Positions 60,590 through 64,000 of a stretch of 64,000 nucleotides of DNA are shown here, one piece after another. The stretch comes from CAZMVY01 sp964653435 (lineage in GTDB: Bacteria > Planctomycetota > Phycisphaerae > UBA1845 > PWPN01). Location: contig CAZZFA010000011.1 in assembly GCA_964653435.1 (NCBI GenBank), positions 1 to 64,000 on the forward strand, read 5' to 3'. Position 1 is the first letter of the stretch. Each line of letters starts with the position of its first letter. A program made the position numbers and the translations under genes. The notes under the pieces were generated by a model that was not told the DNA's origin, did no database searches, and was given only the letters and a program-made list of their open reading frames with translations.

Positions 60590-63500
60590 ATGATTCGCAA
60601 CCACCTTTCACAATGCGTTCTGCTTGTCTGCACCGCCTCGGCGCTGGGGGCATCCTGGCCGATGAAGCATGGCGACATGGCCCACACCGGCCGCGCCGAC
60701 TATGCCGTCCCCCCGGAACGGATGAACAACACCTTCTTTGATACGCTTCTCTGGCAGAAGCGCTCCCCCGGCTCACCCGGCGAAGGCAACCTCGGCAGCA
60801 CCTCGATGGTGTTCTTCGACGGCGCCGGGCCCGGCGGCGCCGACATCGTCGTCGCCGGTTACCACTGGCCCAAAGGCGTGCAGGCCATGAACCGTCACAA
60901 CGGCAAGTTCTTCTGGGCGGGCAACCCGGGAGGCGGCGAGACGATCGGCGCGAGCACGCCGGCCTTCTCCAACGACGGCAGCGTCGTGTACGTGGTGAAC
61001 GACGCCACCGCCGACTCGCAGTTCCCCGACGGCCACCCGCTGATGGCATTCCGCACGACGGTCGGCCCGTCGTCGTTCTGGCATAACGGCGCCGACGCCT
61101 ACCCGGGCCACCTGAGCATGCACTCGCCCACGATCGGGCCTGACGGACGGATCTTTCTGCACTCCTGGGTCGACCGGCCCTACGCGGGCACCGACAACGG
61201 CTCGGCGATCACGGAGACCTGGGCCGCGGCCACGCCCGCCGAATGCGGGCTGGCCGATCCCTCGCTGTACGTGGACGGCGGCCAACTGATGGTGGTCGTC
61301 AGCTCCCGGTGGGGCCTGATCAAGGCGTATGACGGCGTCACGGGCGATGAACTGTGGAGCACGAACATCTGGGCCACCGCCGACGCGGACGTCACGATCG
61401 ACCCGGCCAACGGCAACATCTACGTCGGTTGCGGGAGCGACTCCATCTACGTCGCCGGTCTCGACAAGTACGGCTTTCCCCTCTGGCTCTACGAGTCGAT
61501 GCCGGTCTTCGAGTACATCCCCGGCGTGAACAATCCGCAGCGGGCGCAGTCGGCCGGTTGCCTCAGCCACGACGGCGCGACGTACTACTTCCAGACCAAC
61601 AGCCAGCAGGGCGACGGCCAGCTCTATGCGATCAATACGGCCGACGGTTCCGTCAAGTGGTCCTATCCGACCGGCAGCACCGGCTGGGAGTTCGTCTCCT
61701 CGTCGCCGGTCGTCACGCCCAACGGCGTGATCGTCGTCGGCAACAACGACGGCAAGACGTACTACGCCATCCGGGACGACGGAACCCAGGGCACGCTGCT
61801 TGACACGTTGCCCGTCGATGCCGCCGGAACCGCCCGCGCCACACCCACGATCGCCCCCGACGGCGTGCTCTACCTGCCGTTGCGGACGCTCTGGGTCGCG
61901 GGCAACGGCGACGGCGAAAGCCCCACGTACCAGGTGGAGAATCTCTTCTCCGCGATTGATCTGAGCGCGGGCGCCGCGACGCCTCTGTGGCCCCCCAACG
62001 GCCAGAGCGCGATCGCCCTGAATCACGCCGTGCAGGTCTCCTGGCAGCCGGTCGTCGATCCGGGCGGACGCTTCCACCACTACGCCATCTACCGATCGAC
62101 CGCGCCGTTCACGTCCGCCGCCGGCATGACGCCCATCGGCACGGTGACCAGCCGCACCACGACCAGCTACCTCGACGCGACCGCCCTCAATGGCACGCAC
62201 TACTACTATGGCGTGACCACGGTTGACATGGCCTGGCAGGAGATCACCGACGTGAACAGCGTCGGTCCGCGCACGCCCCGCGACGAGACCGATTTGCAGG
62301 TGCTCAGCCTCGCCCGCTCGCCCCAGTATCCGCGATACCTGCCGGAGTACACGTACTACAACATCACCGAGCCGTCCGGCTTCGGCCCGTACGGCTTCTC
62401 CGCCGCCACGTCCCTCGGCGGCGGCCAGACCGCCCAGACACAGCGCTGGCCGAATCCCGGCGACACCGTGACCTATACGGCGACCGTCCGCAACCGCGGC
62501 ACGAACCCCTGGCGCGGCACGCTGAGCGCCACGTGGACCGTTGACGGCTCCCCCGTCGCCACGCCCTCCAAGACCCTCGTCCTGGCACCCAACGCAACCA
62601 CGACCTTCGCGCTGGCGCGAACCTGGGACGGCCCCGCCGCCGCCCATGACATCGGCTTCGCGATCAACCTCTCCGACGCGCGCAGCACGAACAACGCGCT
62701 GACGATCAACACGAAGGCCGTCCCGTTCCTCACCTATGTGGACCGCTCCTTCATCGAGAACTTCCGCGAGAACACCCCCACCGGCTACCCGCAGGCGCAG
62801 ACCGACGACATGATCGACTGGCTCCAGCGCCATATGGCCCGATTCAACCAGATGTTCGCCGCCGCCGATTGCCAGAAACGCGTGCACTACAATGTGCTCG
62901 AGGTTCTCGATGACGCCGCGCCCGATCCCGCCGTGGACCGGACGCCGTATGCCATCTTTCCGTTCCGCTACCGCGCGACGGACGGCGACGCCCGCCTGTC
63001 CGGTTACTACAACCCGACCGACGACATCGACTACGGCCTGCTGCACGAAATGGGCCACCAGCTCGGTCTGATTGACATTTACCAGCTCGACGTGCCCCCC
63101 GAGGCCAACGAGGTCTCCGGCCAGGGCTATTCGTCGATCCCCGACCTGATGCACGGCTGCAGCCCCGTCATCTCGCCGCACAGCGCCCTGGCCATGAACC
63201 ACTGGCTCGACACGGTCCACGGCTACTACGGCCAATACATGTACGGCATCCCGGCGGAGATGCGCCTGCGGATCCTGGGCTTCGACGGCCACCCGCTGCC
63301 GGGTGCCACGGTCAAGATGTACCAGTACTGCGAGCGCCCCGGTCAGGGCAAAGTGATCACCAACCAGATCAAGGCCCAGGGAACCACCGACGCCAACGGA
63401 GACTTCGTGCTCCCCAACGTGCCGGTCGATCCGAACCTCGTACCCACCACCTACGCCGGCGATACGCTGCACGCCAACCCGTTCGGCTACCTGGCCGTGG

Positions 63501-64000
63501 TCGGCACGAACGGCGTCCTTCACTTCCGCGTCGAGTACAACGGCGGCGTCGATTACGCCTGGCTCGACATCACGGAAGCCAACGTGGCCTACTACACCGG
63601 CCAGACCGCCTCCGCCACGTTCGTTCGCCAACTCGGCCTCGGCGGGGCCACCCAGCTTCGCCCCCCCAATGACATGACCGAATTCAACGCGACGGACTGG
63701 AGCGCCTGGGCGCAGGGCTCCGACTCGGCACACACCTATGTGCAGGACGACGCCACGCGGACGATCGTCGGAGGCGCCGCCGTCAAGTTCGTCACCGACG
63801 GCGGTTTCGACACGTACGTTCGCTACCCCCGCACCTTCGTGGCCCAGTGGGACCTCACCGGCACGCAGTACCTGAAGGTCAGCTTCTACGCCGTCAACCC
63901 CTCGCCCATCGGCTTCCAGAACGGAAGCCCCTGGATCCGCCTCAAGGATGCCGACAACAACTACTTCGAGTACCAGTACTTCCAGGGCGGCTACCCGTCC
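60590..64000 (+). CDS. Secreted multidomain metalloprotease-like protein, incomplete at window end
   Basis: Reading from ATG 60590 there are 1137 codons with no stop before the window ends. A signal peptide ends near ALGASWP. Residues about 20-460 hold PQQ-like propeller repeats (VYVVNDATADSQFPDGHPLMAF, LYAINTADGSVKWSYP). A fibronectin III domain (about 476-545) and a CARDB-like domain (about 622-707) follow. HEMGHQLGLID at 819-829 is HExxHxxGxxD, the zinc site of metzincin-like proteases, with a later LMH that could be the Met-turn. A CNA-B-like repeat (about 888-945) and a jelly-roll close the visible part. Its C-terminal tail lies outside the window, so sorting is unknown. Confidence 0.85.
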   Translation, partial: MIRNHLSQCVLLVCTASALGASWPMKHGDMAHTGRADYAVPPERMNNTFFDTLLWQKRSPGSPGEGNLGSTSMVFFDGAGPGGADIVVAGYHWPKGVQAMNRHNGKFFWAGNPGGGETIGASTPAFSNDGSVVYVVNDATADSQFPDGHPLMAFRTTVGPSSFWHNGADAYPGHLSMHSPTIGPDGRIFLHSWVDRPYAGTDNGSAITETWAAATPAECGLADPSLYVDGGQLMVVVSSRWGLIKAYDGVTGDELWSTNIWATADADVTIDPANGNIYVGCGSDSIYVAGLDKYGFPLWLYESMPVFEYIPGVNNPQRAQSAGCLSHDGATYYFQTNSQQGDGQLYAINTADGSVKWSYPTGSTGWEFVSSSPVVTPNGVIVVGNNDGKTYYAIRDDGTQGTLLDTLPVDAAGTARATPTIAPDGVLYLPLRTLWVAGNGDGESPTYQVENLFSAIDLSAGAATPLWPPNGQSAIALNHAVQVSWQPVVDPGGRFHHYAIYRSTAPFTSAAGMTPIGTVTSRTTTSYLDATALNGTHYYYGVTTVDMAWQEITDVNSVGPRTPRDETDLQVLSLARSPQYPRYLPEYTYYNITEPSGFGPYGFSAATSLGGGQTAQTQRWPNPGDTVTYTATVRNRGTNPWRGTLSATWTVDGSPVATPSKTLVLAPNATTTFALARTWDGPAAAHDIGFAINLSDARSTNNALTINTKAVPFLTYVDRSFIENFRENTPTGYPQAQTDDMIDWLQRHMARFNQMFAAADCQKRVHYNVLEVLDDAAPDPAVDRTPYAIFPFRYRATDGDARLSGYYNPTDDIDYGLLHEMGHQLGLIDIYQLDVPPEANEVSGQGYSSIPDLMHGCSPVISPHSALAMNHWLDTVHGYYGQYMYGIPAEMRLRILGFDGHPLPGATVKMYQYCERPGQGKVITNQIKAQGTTDANGDFVLPNVPVDPNLVPTTYAGDTLHANPFGYLAVVGTNGVLHFRVEYNGGVDYAWLDITEANVAYYTGQTASATFVRQLGLGGATQLRPPNDMTEFNATDWSAWAQGSDSAHTYVQDDATRTIVGGAAVKFVTDGGFDTYVRYPRTFVAQWDLTGTQYLKVSFYAVNPSPIGFQNGSPWIRLKDADNNYFEYQYFQGGYPS

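Noticed and set aside
60773..63733. 986-codon minus-strand open frame opposite the metalloprotease-like gene
   Set aside because: It is antisense to a frame with clear domains; its own sequence is low-complexity Val/Arg/Gly.

Overview
The window is high-GC bacterial DNA, most likely from an uncultivated member of the Planctomycetota, probably Phycisphaerae-like. The evidence is the mix of genes: H-X9-DG pseudopilins, a PEP-CTERM protein, secreted proteins ending in tandem dockerin-like repeats (FQxCFNGPNRPP), Tat-exported Gfo/Idh/MocA oxidoreductases, a sulfatase, NosD-type beta-helix proteins and a bacterial microcompartment shell protein. I see no rRNA, tRNA, CRISPR array, transposase or phage gene.

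Layout. 0.1-6 kb: a GKRP/MurQ-type double-SIS protein, an alpha/beta hydrolase broken by one in-frame TAG, a MenAT1-like toxin-antitoxin pair and a cofactor-independent phosphoglycerate mutase. 6-11.6 kb: two Tat-exported oxidoreductases and a secreted tandem alpha/beta hydrolase with a repeat-filled linker. 11.7-15.6 kb: GTP-type PEP carboxykinase, a trimeric microcompartment shell protein (PduT-like) and its Fe-S flavoprotein partner (PduS-like). 15.7-24.5 kb: a secreted subtilase with dockerin-like tail, YhbY, a polytopic glycosyltransferase-like protein, a hypothetical exported protein and a sulfatase. 24.6-30 kb: a small Cys/His membrane protein, pseudopilin and dockerin-tailed protein in a row, then MarC, an AhbC-type radical SAM enzyme and an SGNH hydrolase.

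30-45 kb is a carbohydrate-use region: a CUT1-type ABC importer without its ATPase (binding protein and two permeases), an unknown secreted protein, then a minus-strand run of GH2-like, GH35-like, GH65 phosphorylase, beta-phosphoglucomutase and a beta-helix/PKD/propeller protein. The glycosidases lack signal peptides, so oligosaccharides are probably imported and then split inside the cell; GH65 would give beta-glucose 1-phosphate and PgmB glucose 6-phosphate. 45-54 kb: a propeller/jelly-roll/dockerin protein, a pseudopilin, a zinc-ribbon protein, a XylR-like regulator divergent from a GH127 enzyme, and a PEP-CTERM protein. 54.6-64 kb: a beta-helix/PA14 protein, a large propeller protein with dockerin-like tail, and a truncated secreted metalloprotease-like protein running off the window.

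Most notable: the dockerin-like tail on four unrelated secreted proteins, with one repeat nearly identical at DNA level between two genes; a jelly-roll domain carried by one PEP-CTERM protein and one dockerin-tailed protein; an apparently undescribed secreted domain shared by the proteins at 33546 and 57189; the isolated PduS/PduT-like pair; and several palindromic or short-period intergenic repeats. All calls come from reading the sequence; no database search was run.
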